This document shows, one piece after another, positions 35,520-45,645 of a DNA stretch of 64,000 nt (position 1 is the stretch's first letter; each line of letters begins with the position of its first letter). The translations under genes were made by a program, and so were the position numbers. Origin of the DNA: Candidatus Dojkabacteria bacterium UBA2259 (GTDB lineage Bacteria > Patescibacteriota > Dojkabacteria > SC72); the NCBI GenBank assembly GCA_002347605.1, contig DDXN01000001.1:1-64000 (forward strand), in the 5' to 3' direction. The notes under the pieces are model-generated. The model searched no databases. It was not told the origin of the DNA and was given only the letters and a program-made list of their open reading frames with translations.

Positions 35520-38517
35520 AGAGGATTTAAGTAAAATTAAAGGACAAACCCCTATCTCCGTAATAGTACATGGAGGCAATTATATATCTTTCTTACTCGC
35601 AAAAACCCTTCTTGAACAGGGTAGCCATGTTGTAATGATAGATAAATACACAAATACCTCAAAACAGTATTTTACTGAGTTAAAAAAGACTGGAAGAGTC
35701 AGCTTCATAGATTTTAAAGGTCTTAAATCCTTCTATGAAAAAATTGCGAGGGTAGACTACCTCTACTACATGCTTGGCGAAAAGGTTGAAGGAAGTAAAA
35801 ATGTTGATAGTAAAGACTTTCTTTCAGAAACTGACTATCTTAACCAAAGCTTAACATGTGCTAACAAATACAAAGCGAAGATGTCACTAATTACCTCTTT
35901 GAGGTTAAACAGAGAGCTTTCAAATAGAATAAACAACGAGAAAGATGGAAAAACAAAACCATACTCCCCACTTGAGTTACAAAGGTATGGAGAGAACTAT
36001 ACTGCAGAGTATGTAGACAAAACAAAAGCCAATTTACGAATAATTAGATTAGGAACAGTAATTGGGAAAGGAGTAAATCAAATATCAGATGATACCTTAG
36101 ATAAGCTATTTACCGATGCAACTCAAAGACACCAAATTGATATCGAGGGAGAGGGTTTAGAGATACACAACATTATTCATGAAAGTGATGCAATATATGG
36201 AATACTTAAATTAACATTCTCGGATGATACAAAAGGGGAGGTAGTATCTCTCTGTAATAAGAACGATTACTCAACTCTTTCGATTGCATATAAATTACTT
36301 GAGCTAGATGTTGAAGCAAAGGCTATAAAATTTGTTGAAAGAGAAGATAGTAGTATGGTACTTCAAGATCTCTATGTCCCAGCACCAAACGCTTCTGAAT
36401 ATGGATGGAAACAGAATGTCTCCTTAGAAGAAAGTACACTTGACCAGGCTAAGGCTTACTACGAGAAATCAGATAAAAAGTGGGAAGGAGACAAAACAGA
36501 GGGAGTATCAAAATACAAGGTCCAGGAAGATACAACAAATGTTTCCAAAACCAAACTCGGAAACATGCTTGCCTCTCTTATCAAGCCCTTTAGAGTCCTC
36601 ACTAACCCTAAACAGCTTTTTAAAAAGATTGACTATTTAAAGATATTAAAATGGGTATCACTTTCTGCACTATTTCTTTCCTTTGTATACTTCTTTTTGG
36701 CACCATTAATTAGTATCTCTTTAGGTGGAATCTTAATATACAGACAAGAAAAATCCCTAGAGGAGTCCATCTCTAATCTCGATTTTGATAATATTGAAAA
36801 AAGTACTTCCTCTCTTTCAAAAAATGTCTCTAAAATTGAAAACAGTTTAAATCGATTGTTTTGGGTATTTGTAATAACAGACCTAAGAGGTGAATATACA
36901 AACCTCTTCCAGGTTGTCCAGGGAACTAAATATATTGCAGAGAGTGGAAAGGATTTGGTTGTAGGATTAAAACCTTTAGGACAATATATTAAAGATTTTC
37001 AACCATCAATACGATTAGAAAACAGCAAGCCAGAGACAGTAGAGGAGTACAACCAGTATTTAGAATCTATCGATGACAACAAATATCTCATAAAAGAGGG
37101 AATATACAAAATGTCTCTTGCTCAAAACCTAATTACAACAACCAATACAAGTAACTTCCCACCCTTTTTAAAGAATTTTGTGTTTGATTACAAAGAGTTG
37201 GTTACAAATATTGACAATATAGTTAAACCCTTAGAAAAAGTCTCTCAGTTTCTACCTGATATATTGGGATTAAATGAAAGAAAAAGATACCTAATACTAC
37301 TTCAGGATAACGGAGAGATAAGAAGTACAGGAGGAAGAATATCTAGTTACGCTATTGTAGCAATAGAGAACGGCCAGATAAGAGAGCTTTACGTTGATGA
37401 CGCATACAATGCACAAGCGATACTAAATCTTAAAGGCTACTACTACAGACCACAAAACTCCCTAGTCAGGGCACTTCCTAGCACTCCATTTGCCCTACCT
37501 TTGGTAAACTGGGATCCAAACCTTGATAATGTGCTTCTCTCTTCAGAACAGTTTATCTATGACCTTGGAAAAGGAGACTCTCTTGATGGAGTTATTACTC
37601 TCGACATAGTCTTTTTACAAAAACTCTTAGATAAATGGAATGGTATTCAAGTTCCAGGAGAAAGCGAACTAACAACCTCAGAAACTCTTTACTCAAAAAT
37701 ATTCGAAACATACTCAGAGGAGGGACCAAATACTCCAAGTAAATCTACATTTCTAACAGACTTCTTTAACGCAGTAATCACAAAGATATTCTCAACCAAG
37801 ATAACGGATAGTAAAGATATTTACAATACAATATCGGAGACAATTGAAGAGAAACATATCCTTTTCACCTTTAAAAACTCAATGGCCAGATCCTATGCCG
37901 ATGACAGAGGATTCGATGGGAATTTAGATGCCAAATTCCAAAGTGCCCCAATTAATATTGATTGGAATTGGGGAAATAACAAAGCTAATCTGTATATTAA
38001 GAAAAATCATACACTAGATATATATATAAAGGATGAGAATACAATTGACTATACATACCAAATTGCTATACAAAATGACTCAACAAAAGAAGAGTACCCA
38101 CAAGGAACATACAAAAACTATGTAAGAATATATATACCATACAGTGCAACAGTAACTGGAATAAAGGGGATTACAAATAACAAGTATGATGTATACGAAG
38201 AGGGTGGATACAAAGTAATTGCTGGGTGGTTTAATATCCCAATTAAAGACACTTCAATATTAGAAATAAAGTACAGGGTATCCAATCAGAGTAATGATTC
38301 TAACTTCCTTTTAACTAAAGATGAAACTCATTACAAAATGGATATAAATATATACAAACAGCCTGGAAGTAGAAAAGATGCATATAATCTCTCAATTAGT
38401 TATCCAACTGCATGGGTAATTGAAAGTAGTGATGGATTAACAAGAATAGAAAACAATATAAACAGAAGGTTTGAACTATCCTCAGATCAATATTTCTATC
38501 TATCTTGGCAAAGATAA
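35509..38517 (+). CDS. Degenerate SDR/epimerase domain fused to DUF4012 membrane protein
   Basis: A 1002-residue fusion. Residues 15-310 look like an extended SDR (NAD-dependent epimerase) fold: VIVHGGNYISFLLAKTLLEQ at the nucleotide-binding site, IIRLGTVIGKG and a late HNIIHESDAIYGIL. The Gly motif is reduced and the YxxxK catalytic pair is not evident, so activity is doubtful. After a membrane segment (about 382-405) comes the large external DUF4012 domain, with YLILLQDNGEIRSTGG (about 595-610) as its hallmark. DUF4012 proteins occur widely in CPR bacteria and Actinobacteria with unknown role. The location beside PEGA and MraY-like genes suggests assembly of a surface polymer. Confidence 0.8.
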   Translation: MSNKEDLSKIKGQTPISVIVHGGNYISFLLAKTLLEQGSHVVMIDKYTNTSKQYFTELKKTGRVSFIDFKGLKSFYEKIARVDYLYYMLGEKVEGSKNVDSKDFLSETDYLNQSLTCANKYKAKMSLITSLRLNRELSNRINNEKDGKTKPYSPLELQRYGENYTAEYVDKTKANLRIIRLGTVIGKGVNQISDDTLDKLFTDATQRHQIDIEGEGLEIHNIIHESDAIYGILKLTFSDDTKGEVVSLCNKNDYSTLSIAYKLLELDVEAKAIKFVEREDSSMVLQDLYVPAPNASEYGWKQNVSLEESTLDQAKAYYEKSDKKWEGDKTEGVSKYKVQEDTTNVSKTKLGNMLASLIKPFRVLTNPKQLFKKIDYLKILKWVSLSALFLSFVYFFLAPLISISLGGILIYRQEKSLEESISNLDFDNIEKSTSSLSKNVSKIENSLNRLFWVFVITDLRGEYTNLFQVVQGTKYIAESGKDLVVGLKPLGQYIKDFQPSIRLENSKPETVEEYNQYLESIDDNKYLIKEGIYKMSLAQNLITTTNTSNFPPFLKNFVFDYKELVTNIDNIVKPLEKVSQFLPDILGLNERKRYLILLQDNGEIRSTGGRISSYAIVAIENGQIRELYVDDAYNAQAILNLKGYYYRPQNSLVRALPSTPFALPLVNWDPNLDNVLLSSEQFIYDLGKGDSLDGVITLDIVFLQKLLDKWNGIQVPGESELTTSETLYSKIFETYSEEGPNTPSKSTFLTDFFNAVITKIFSTKITDSKDIYNTISETIEEKHILFTFKNSMARSYADDRGFDGNLDAKFQSAPINIDWNWGNNKANLYIKKNHTLDIYIKDENTIDYTYQIAIQNDSTKEEYPQGTYKNYVRIYIPYSATVTGIKGITNNKYDVYEEGGYKVIAGWFNIPIKDTSILEIKYRVSNQSNDSNFLLTKDETHYKMDINIYKQPGSRKDAYNLSISYPTAWVIESSDGLTRIENNINRRFELSSDQYFYLSWQR

Positions 38518-38862
38518 TTACACTAATACTCTCTCTTTTTCTTTCAGATAGAGATACAAATCTAAAATCTCTTCTACAGATGTTTCCTTCATAGATGCGA
38601 ACTTCCCTATCTCTTCAACATCCAAATCTGTATTAATAGGCATTCTATTACTAATACCAATTGGTTTAAAAAATGTTGCTATGTGATTAGATTTACAATT
38701 TGGGCATGAGAAGTGTATAATACTTGATATGTTCGTGTCCTGTATTATTTCTAGATTACTCTTAGAATAAAGGTTACCACACTTGTCACAAAATTTAGCA
38801 ATTGTATCAATAAAGAACTGCTTCTTTTCATCTAAATTGTTTATACTTGAACGTTTTACCAT
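38518..38862 (-). CDS. Small zinc-ribbon protein
   Basis: A 114-residue protein with two Cys pairs, CDKCG (about residue 22) and CPNC (about 54), that form a zinc ribbon; the C-terminal 40 residues are helical and acidic (FASMKETSVEEILDLYLYLK). The TGGTATAAT box (38868-38876, reverse strand) ends 5 bases before its ATG. It is divergent from rpoD and shares the promoter region with it. No family recognised; such ribbons bind nucleic acid or proteins. Confidence 0.65.
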   Translation of the reverse strand: MVKRSSINNLDEKKQFFIDTIAKFCDKCGNLYSKSNLEIIQDTNISSIIHFSCPNCKSNHIATFFKPIGISNRMPINTDLDVEEIGKFASMKETSVEEILDLYLYLKEKERVLV

Positions 38863-38867
38863 ATCTA

Positions 38868-38876
38868 ATTATACCA
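38868..38876 (-). promoter_or_regulatory. Extended -10 promoter of the zinc-ribbon gene
   Basis: On the reverse strand TGGTATAAT ends 5 bases before the ATG at 38862. The opposite strand of the same bases (TTATACC) may serve rpoD 11 bases further on. Confidence 0.6.
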
Positions 38877-38886
38877 TAACAAAATT

Positions 38887-39972
38887 ATGAGTAACTCAGC
38901 GAAATCAAAACATATTCAAGAATTAGTTAAGAAGGGAAAAGAACAAGGCTTTCTTTCTCAGGAGGATATCTTAGAGGTATTTCCCACTATTGAGGAGGAT
39001 ATTGTACTGTTGGATGATATTTTTAGAGAGTTACAAGAAAATGATGTAGAGGTATTAGAGCCCGAAGAGGATACTGTATCTGACAATGAGGAGTTAACCT
39101 TAGAAAAAAAGATTAGAATACTAAAAACAATTCAGTCAAGTCTTTCAACCGACGCAATTAGATCCTATCTTTATGAAATAGGAAAGATTCCACTTCTAAC
39201 GGGGGAGGAGGAGGTAATACTTGCAAAAAGAATAGAAAAAGGAGACAAAGAAGCTGGACAACTTTTAATAACAGCAAACCTTAGATTGGTTGTAAGTATC
39301 GCTAAAAAATATAGTAAGAGTGGCTTAGAGTTATTAGATCTAATCCAAGAGGGAAATATCGGATTAATGAGGGCTGTAGAGAAATTTGACTATCACAAAG
39401 GATTTAAATTCTCAACATACGCTACATGGTGGATTAGACAGGCAATAACTAGAGCCATTGCAGACCAGGCAAGAACTATAAGGGTACCTGTTCATATGAT
39501 AGAAACTATTAATAAATTCAACAAAGTAAATGGTACTCTTACAACAAGATTGGGAAGACAACCAACTGATGAAGAGATAGCAAAAGAAATGGATATTGAA
39601 TTAGAAAAGATAGCCGAAATAAGGAAGATAAAACAGAACCCTTCCTCTTTAGCAACACCCATAGGTGATGAGAAAGATAGTAAATTACAGGATATTCTTC
39701 CTGACGAATGGTCACAAAGTCCAGAAGATTTTGCTACTGCAGAATATTTGAAAAACCAATTAAAAGATATTCTAGACTCTTTACAAGATAGAGAAAGGAG
39801 GGTCCTTTCACTTAGATTCGGATTGACAGATGGGGTAACAAGAACATTAGAAGAGGTTGGTAGAGAGTTTGGCGTAACAAGAGAAAGAATAAGACAGATA
39901 GAAGCAAAAGCACTTAAAAAACTAAAGGAGAAGTCCTCTGAAAAGAAACTGGACGACTATATAGATACTTAA
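38887..39972 (+). CDS. rpoD: Primary sigma factor RpoD (sigma-70)
   Basis: A 361-residue housekeeping sigma factor. An N-terminal acidic region is followed by region 1.2 ([19 protein letters not shown]), region 2 ([40 protein letters not shown]), region 3 and region 4.2 ([20 protein letters not shown]). No large non-conserved insert is present. It directs polymerase to -10/-35 promoters; the many TGnTATAAT boxes in this window, usually without a -35, fit strong use of its extended -10 contacts in regions 2.4 and 3.0. It overlaps the convergent small membrane protein by 4 bases. Confidence 0.97.
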   Translation: MSNSAKSKHIQELVKKGKEQGFLSQEDILEVFPTIEEDIVLLDDIFRELQENDVEVLEPEEDTVSDNEELTLEKKIRILKTIQSSLSTDAIRSYLYEIGKIPLLTGEEEVILAKRIEKGDKEAGQLLITANLRLVVSIAKKYSKSGLELLDLIQEGNIGLMRAVEKFDYHKGFKFSTYATWWIRQAITRAIADQARTIRVPVHMIETINKFNKVNGTLTTRLGRQPTDEEIAKEMDIELEKIAEIRKIKQNPSSLATPIGDEKDSKLQDILPDEWSQSPEDFATAEYLKNQLKDILDSLQDRERRVLSLRFGLTDGVTRTLEEVGREFGVTRERIRQIEAKALKKLKEKSSEKKLDDYIDT

Positions 39973-40226
39973 TTGGTAGAATCCTCTTCTCCCTCTGTCA
40001 TTTCAAAAAAGGAATCAGGTTGAATTGCAAAACCATTTTCTATTTTCTCTGACACTAAATCGAGAATCTCTTCGTTAAATTTTGGGCTTAGTGTCTTTGT
40101 ATATCTTTCTGCATTTGGGTTAATAGTTGTTAGGGATTTACTTGAAAAAACAGCTATTCCTCCCCACACAATAGCGATTATTACTGACAAAAGAATTATT
40201 ACAAAATATTTTCTAAAAGTTTCCAT
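39969..40226 (-). CDS. Small single-pass membrane protein after pilO
   Basis: An 85-residue protein with one N-terminal helix ([20 protein letters not shown]) and a short polar outer part ending in acidic residues ([10 protein letters not shown]). It lies 4 bases after pilO and is probably co-transcribed with pilN-pilO. The place suits PilP, but the length is too short and no lipobox is seen. Role in the pilus assembly complex is inferred from position only. Confidence 0.55.
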   Translation of the reverse strand: METFRKYFVIILLSVIIAIVWGGIAVFSSKSLTTINPNAERYTKTLSPKFNEEILDLVSEKIENGFAIQPDSFFEMTEGEEDSTN

Positions 40227-40230
40227 ATTT

Positions 40231-40860
40231 TTAATCGTAAAAGTTTACATTCTCTATCTGATATATCCTTAATCCAAGAGAGTAATCAGTATTCCCTCGT
40301 TCATCAACATCACTGCTATATGAAATACTTTCGATAACTGGAAACATTGGTAATGCCTCTAAATCTTTAAGAAAACTTATTAGATTTATTCTATTCCCTG
40401 AAACTGATAATCTCACTGAGTATGGCTTTAAAGCTGATGTTTTTAATTCTGTTTCCGTTTTTTGTGATTTCTTCTGATCCGAAAATCCAATGGATTTAAG
40501 TACAAAATTATTTCTTGTTACAATCGCATCTATGTTTGCTAAAAACAAACTAAAATTCTGGGATGTAGGAAATATTAACGTTAAATTCTCAAATGTCTCT
40601 CTATTTTCCGTGTACTGTCCATCTAAACTTGTTAATGCTTCTAGTTTACTCTTGAGTGCAGATGATATTTGCTCTTTTTTCTTTATCTCAGAGTTAATAT
40701 TCTTCACTGTTTTAAACGTTGGAACCAGGGCAAACACAATTAATAGTATCGCCACTATATATGTTAAACCTGTGAAAATCATCTCTCTTTTCTTTCCTGT
40801 ACCACCTTTAACCATTTTCACATATTCAACTTTTCTTGCACTACTTTCTAATGTCCCCAT
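40231..40860 (-). CDS. pilO: Type IV pilus assembly protein PilO
   Basis: A 209-residue bitopic protein: cytoplasmic basic N-terminus, one helix (MIFTGLTYIVAILLIVFALV), a coiled coil (VKNINSEIKKKEQISSALKS) and a ferredoxin-like outer domain with FSLFLANIDAIVTRNNFVLK and YSVRLSVSGNRINLISFLKD. PilO pairs with PilN to link the cytoplasmic ring to the outer part of the type IV pilus machine. It follows pilN by one base. Confidence 0.87.
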   Translation of the reverse strand: MGTLESSARKVEYVKMVKGGTGKKREMIFTGLTYIVAILLIVFALVPTFKTVKNINSEIKKKEQISSALKSKLEALTSLDGQYTENRETFENLTLIFPTSQNFSLFLANIDAIVTRNNFVLKSIGFSDQKKSQKTETELKTSALKPYSVRLSVSGNRINLISFLKDLEALPMFPVIESISYSSDVDERGNTDYSLGLRIYQIENVNFYD

Positions 40861-40861
40861 A

Positions 40862-41419
40862 CTATTCTATTTCCTTAATAACAGTAAAATTAATAGATAC
40901 ATCATACTCATTCCCAACCTTGTCTATACTAACTCTCACATCACTATAATATGTATTATTCTTTAAAGAATCCTCATAGTCCCTTAATGCTTTGAAATCC
41001 GAAGTGGTTAGAGAAAGAGTTACTCTTTGACTACTAATTGAAATACTCTCAACATTCATTGTAAGAGGAATCCCATTTATAATCTCTGATATTAGGTTAG
41101 AATTAAGCTCTTGTCCCTCCTTAATAACTTTTATGTCACCCAAAAGAGTTTGGAGATTTTCATACTTAATAACATTCTTTTTCCATGTTTCGTTTTCAAG
41201 TACCTTTACCTGAGCATCAATCTTAGATGTTAAATCATTGTTTTTCCCATCATTTATTAATCTGAAAGCGAAAGCCCCCAGAACTATCGCTTGAACACCC
41301 ATTAACATCCATTTCCCAATAGTTGTAAGCCACGAAAAAGAGGTCTGTAAAACAGAATCTGTACTTCCTGCAGGTTCTAAGAAATTAATAGATTTTGTTT
41401 GATCTTTTGCTTTTAACAT
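40862..41419 (-). CDS. pilN: Type IV pilus assembly protein PilN
   Basis: A 185-residue bitopic protein. The N-terminal cytoplasmic tail carries SINFLEP, which fits the INxLP motif with which PilN binds PilM; then one helix (KWMLMGVQAIVLGAFAFRLI), a coiled coil and a ferredoxin-like domain. It heads pilN-pilO plus a small membrane protein. No pilM is adjacent. The FtsA/PilM-like gene at 47374 is a possible partner. GATACT ends 5 bases before the ATG. Confidence 0.85.
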   Translation of the reverse strand: MLKAKDQTKSINFLEPAGSTDSVLQTSFSWLTTIGKWMLMGVQAIVLGAFAFRLINDGKNNDLTSKIDAQVKVLENETWKKNVIKYENLQTLLGDIKVIKEGQELNSNLISEIINGIPLTMNVESISISSQRVTLSLTTSDFKALRDYEDSLKNNTYYSDVRVSIDKVGNEYDVSINFTVIKEIE

Positions 41420-41521
41420 TGGGCAGTATCTAGTATTACTATTACAGTATACAAAGCTTTATGAAAAGTTTCCATATGTTAGTACACAAAAACATATTCT
41501 GATATAATAAAAACTGTAAAT

Positions 41522-43261
41522 ATGAACAAATTTGAATCAAATAAAATCTTTGTAGGTGTCTCATGGCCATATGCTAGTGGTGAAATTCATCTTGGACATC
41601 TTGCTGGACAGAATATTGCCTGTGATGTTTTTGCTAGATACCATAGGTTAAAGGGCAATAGAGTCTTAATGGTATCAGGAAGTGATAGTCATGGAACACC
41701 AATACTTTACAAATCAGAAGAGCTGGGGATATCTCCGCAAGAGCTTGTAGAAACATCACATAAGAATATCTTAGATACTTTTAAGAAACTTTCCCTAATC
41801 TATGAGAACTACACCTCAACAACTACACAAAATCACAAAAAGGTTGTACAAAATATTTTTTTGGTACTTAAAGAATTGGGCTACCTGTATGTACAGAAAT
41901 CAGAACAGTACTATGATGAGAAAGTAAAAAGATTTCTACCTGATAGGTATGTAAGAGGAAAATGTCCAGAGTGTGGAGAAGAGAATGCAAGGGGAGATGA
42001 ATGCTCCAAGTGTGGTAAGTTCTTGTTCCCAAATGATTTAATTAATCCTTACAGTACACTCTCAGATACAAAACCTGTATTAAAAGAAACGGAGCACTTC
42101 TATCTCGATTTAAAGAAACTTGAACCACAGCTAAGGGTATGGATAGAAAAGAGCAGTGGAAACTGGAGGAAATGGGTTAGAGAGTTTTCTAAAGGATGGA
42201 TAAAAGAGGGATTAGAGCCAAGGGAGGTAACTAGAGATATGAAATTTGGAATACCTGTTCCAGTAGAAGGTTGGGATGAGAAAGTAATATATGTATGGAT
42301 TGAGGCTGTTGTAGGATATCTTTCTGCTGCCATAGAGTGGGCAGAAAATATTGGAGAACCAAGTAAGTGGGAAGAGTTTTGGAAAGACCCAAATTGCAAG
42401 CACTACTACTTTATAGCTGGGGGAAATGTACCTTTCCATACAATAATATGGCCTGCACAGTTACTTGCATACAGCGAGAAATACAGCAATGACCAGCTTT
42501 GGGCAAAATACAAATTACCCGGAGAAAGTAAAAGGGAGAAATTAAATCTCCCCTTTGATGTACCTGCAAACAAAATGTTACTTTCAAAAGGGAAAAAAAT
42601 GTCAAAAGAAGATGGTACTGGTACGTCTGTAAGCTCTTTGCTTGAAAAGTATAGTCCAGATTTAATTAGGTTTTTCTTTGTACGTAACGCTCCAGAAAAC
42701 CATGATAGGGAGTTTGAATGGAAAGACTTCATAAATTGCAATAATAACGAACTAGTTGGAAATATTGGGAATTTCATTAATAGAACACTTACATTCGTAA
42801 ATAGTAAATTTTCTAATACGGTTCCTAATGGAGTCTTAGATAGTGAAGTTAAACAGTGTATTGATACCACATTTAAAGAAATTGGAGGGTATTTAGAAAG
42901 TTGCGAGTTTGTTAAAGCAAGTGAATCCCTACTTAAATTTGGAGATTTCGCTAACAGGTACTTTAATGAAAAAGCCCCTTGGATATCATACAAAGAAAAT
43001 ATAAAAGATTGTGAAAATACAATATACAACTCAATCCAACTTGTGAATGCTTTTAGAATCCTGCTTAAACCATTTGTTCCTAATAGCTCTAAAACCCTCT
43101 CTAATATGCTGAATATAGGGGAGGAGTATGATCCAAATATTGATTTAGAGAAAACGGGAAAAGTAAGTAAGATAGAAAACCATTGGAGTTTCTTTCCCCT
43201 AGAGCTTGGCACAAAACTCAATACACCAAAGATCCTCTTTGAGAAGATACAAGAGGGTTAA
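41522..43261 (+). CDS. metG: Methionyl-tRNA synthetase
   Basis: A 579-residue class I synthetase. The HIGH motif appears as EIHLGHLAGQ and the KMSKS loop as KGKKMSKEDGTG; a zinc knuckle CPECGEENARGDECSKCG sits in the connective insert. The anticodon-binding helical domain follows, and the extra C-terminal EMAP dimer domain is absent. It charges initiator and elongator tRNA-Met. TGATATAAT lies 13 bases before the ATG, giving a leader of about 6 bases. It faces valS convergently. Confidence 0.97.
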   Translation: MNKFESNKIFVGVSWPYASGEIHLGHLAGQNIACDVFARYHRLKGNRVLMVSGSDSHGTPILYKSEELGISPQELVETSHKNILDTFKKLSLIYENYTSTTTQNHKKVVQNIFLVLKELGYLYVQKSEQYYDEKVKRFLPDRYVRGKCPECGEENARGDECSKCGKFLFPNDLINPYSTLSDTKPVLKETEHFYLDLKKLEPQLRVWIEKSSGNWRKWVREFSKGWIKEGLEPREVTRDMKFGIPVPVEGWDEKVIYVWIEAVVGYLSAAIEWAENIGEPSKWEEFWKDPNCKHYYFIAGGNVPFHTIIWPAQLLAYSEKYSNDQLWAKYKLPGESKREKLNLPFDVPANKMLLSKGKKMSKEDGTGTSVSSLLEKYSPDLIRFFFVRNAPENHDREFEWKDFINCNNNELVGNIGNFINRTLTFVNSKFSNTVPNGVLDSEVKQCIDTTFKEIGGYLESCEFVKASESLLKFGDFANRYFNEKAPWISYKENIKDCENTIYNSIQLVNAFRILLKPFVPNSSKTLSNMLNIGEEYDPNIDLEKTGKVSKIENHWSFFPLELGTKLNTPKILFEKIQEG

Positions 43262-43326
43262 TACTTTACAATTTTAATATCGCTAACTCTCTCCATCTCT
43301 TTCTTTTAAATATTTATCAGGTTGTA

Positions 43327-45564
43327 TTAAATTTGTTCACCCATTAATACCCCACTTGCAAGATTTAGTGATACTAACTCCTGCCATACGGATTCAGTAA
43401 CAAATGGTATAAAGGGATGCATAATCTTTAGATTCTGTTTAAGAATGTATAGCAGCTCGGACAGTTTTGATATCCTAACCTCAGACCCTATCTCTTCATT
43501 CTGAATCTCTGTTTTAATCTCCTCTATCCAGATATCACATAGCTGATGCCAAAAGAACTCTCTAATTGCTTCTGCTCCTAAATTAAATTGGTACCTCTCA
43601 AGATATTTAGAAACTGTTTTAACATGCTCCTCTGTTTTGGAAATCCTCTCTGTATCAGTACTAACTTCATACTTAGATATCTTCTCAATCTCGGTATCAT
43701 CAATATTCATTAGAATGAACCTACTAGCATTCCATATCTTGTTTACAAAATTCCTGTTCCCTTTAATCTTTTCTTCCCTAATTGGAGCGTTTGAACCAGG
43801 TAGCGCATCTGAATAGTACCAAAACCTAAGTGCATCTGCCCCATATTTCCCTATAATCTCACTAGGCTCTACACCGTTACCCTTAGACTTCGACATTTTG
43901 GTTCCATCTGCCGCAAGTATTATGCCATGCAAAAAGACGACTTCAAATGGAGTGTGTCCTGTTCTGTAAATACCCATCATTATCATTCTTGCAGACCACC
44001 AATAGAGGATATCTCTTGCATGAATCATCATTTGCGTAGGATAGTATGATTTGTAATCTTTACCATCTATGCCTCCTAAGGTGGAGTAAGGTAGTTGACT
44101 AGAACTAAACCAAGTATCAAACATATCAGTTTCAGCTTCCCAACTACCAGATTTGTCTGGTGCTTCCTCTCCCAGATAGATTTCTCCTGTTCCATTTACC
44201 TTGTTTTTTGTTTCTTTAATATAGTCATCGACACTTTTACCTTTGTTCTCCCTTAACCAATCATACAGATGTTTTCCTCCGCTATACCATACTGGTATTC
44301 TTTGTCCCCACCAAAGCTGTCTTGATATACACCAAGGCTGGATATTTTCAAAAAAATACTCTAAAGCCTTCTGTTGGCCAGAAGGTATCACATATATCTC
44401 TTTACTCTTTAATGCTTCTAACGCTCTTTTTGCTAATGGTTTTACATCAACATACCACTGGTTAGAAATAATGGGTTCTATGGGTGTTCGACATCTTTCA
44501 CATACCGCCACCTCATGTTTAATATTTTGAATATCTTCTAAAAGCCCTAATGCATCTAACTCTTCACACAGCTTTTTTGAGCAAGATAGGGTATCTAAAC
44601 CTTTAAATCTTTCAGGTATATCTCCAACCATTACCCCGTCCTCATTAATTACATTTACAATCTCTAAGTTATGCTTTTTACCTAATTCAAAATCTACTGG
44701 AGAGTGAGCCGGAGTAACTTTTACAGCACCAGTTCCTAGCTCCATATCAACATCTTTGTCTGAAATAATGGGGATCTCTTTGTTCTGGATAGGAAGTAAA
44801 ACATTTTTGCCAATATATTTTTTGTATCTATCATCCTCTGGATTAACTGCAACTGCACTGTCTCCAAGCATTGTTTCGGGTCGAGTGGTTGCTACCATGA
44901 TATATTCATCCTTACTACCAACTACTGGATACTTAATATATGCAAATATACCTCTCCTTTGCTCATACTCAGTATCAACATCTGCTAATGCTGTTTTACA
45001 GTTAGGACATTGGTTTACAATCCTTTTGTCTCTGTATACCAAACCCTCCTTAAACATTTTGTAGAATGTTTCGTAAACAATCTTTGTTAATTTGGGATCT
45101 AATGTAAAATACTCCCTTGAATAGTCAGCAGAAAGACCAATATTTTTTTCCTGTTGTCTAGCGTTCTCAGCATTTTTAAGACTAAATTCATAACACATAT
45201 CATAGAATTTTTCCCTACCTAACTCCCATTTATCTATACCTCTCTCCTTTAGAACTTTTGTAAACGATGTCTCTGTTTGAATACCTGCATGATCCTTCCC
45301 TGGAAGAAGTAGTGTAGGATGTCCTGTCATTCTCATATATCTTCCAATTGCATCATGGAAAGAGTAACCACACATATGACCAATATGTAAATTGGCATTT
45401 GCATTTGGAGGAGGTAGTGAAATTGTAAAAGGTTTTTTTATCTCATCTCCCCACTTCTTAAGATACTCTTTCATGCCCTCTGGACTAGCAAGTTTTGAAC
45501 TTTCCCAAAGAGAGTATATCTCTTTTTCTTTCTGTTGGAATGTTTTTGATATTTCTCTTTTCAT
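43327..45564 (-). CDS. valS: Valyl-tRNA synthetase, short C-terminus
   Basis: A 745-residue class I synthetase. HIGH reads NANLHIGHMCG, KMSKS reads DGTKMSKSKGNGVEPSEI, and the editing domain (ATTRPETMLGDSAVAVNPED) is intact. It ends soon after the anticodon-binding helices and lacks the usual C-terminal coiled-coil arm (typical length about 880), so tRNA contacts are reduced. TGATATAAT (45577-45585, reverse strand) lies 12 bases before the ATG, with a weak AGGA between. Confidence 0.96.
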   Translation of the reverse strand: MKREISKTFQQKEKEIYSLWESSKLASPEGMKEYLKKWGDEIKKPFTISLPPPNANANLHIGHMCGYSFHDAIGRYMRMTGHPTLLLPGKDHAGIQTETSFTKVLKERGIDKWELGREKFYDMCYEFSLKNAENARQQEKNIGLSADYSREYFTLDPKLTKIVYETFYKMFKEGLVYRDKRIVNQCPNCKTALADVDTEYEQRRGIFAYIKYPVVGSKDEYIMVATTRPETMLGDSAVAVNPEDDRYKKYIGKNVLLPIQNKEIPIISDKDVDMELGTGAVKVTPAHSPVDFELGKKHNLEIVNVINEDGVMVGDIPERFKGLDTLSCSKKLCEELDALGLLEDIQNIKHEVAVCERCRTPIEPIISNQWYVDVKPLAKRALEALKSKEIYVIPSGQQKALEYFFENIQPWCISRQLWWGQRIPVWYSGGKHLYDWLRENKGKSVDDYIKETKNKVNGTGEIYLGEEAPDKSGSWEAETDMFDTWFSSSQLPYSTLGGIDGKDYKSYYPTQMMIHARDILYWWSARMIMMGIYRTGHTPFEVVFLHGIILAADGTKMSKSKGNGVEPSEIIGKYGADALRFWYYSDALPGSNAPIREEKIKGNRNFVNKIWNASRFILMNIDDTEIEKISKYEVSTDTERISKTEEHVKTVSKYLERYQFNLGAEAIREFFWHQLCDIWIEEIKTEIQNEEIGSEVRISKLSELLYILKQNLKIMHPFIPFVTESVWQELVSLNLASGVLMGEQI

Positions 45565-45630
45565 TCTTCTTCCTGTATTATATCAGCCTCTTTCAACTTA
45601 ATACACTTTTCAATATGTTTAAGAGTAATT

Positions 45631-45639
45631 TGATATAAT
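45631..45639 (+). promoter_or_regulatory. Extended -10 promoter of the RNase J gene
   Basis: TGATATAAT ends 6 bases before the ATG at 45646, predicting a leaderless transcript. Confidence 0.6.
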
Positions 45640-45645
45640 TGGAGA

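Noticed and set aside
42406..43221. Long antisense frame (271 codons) opposite metG
   Set aside because: Lies wholly inside the strongly supported metG, has no family motif and reads as the Ser/Phe-rich mirror of a Lys/Glu-rich gene.
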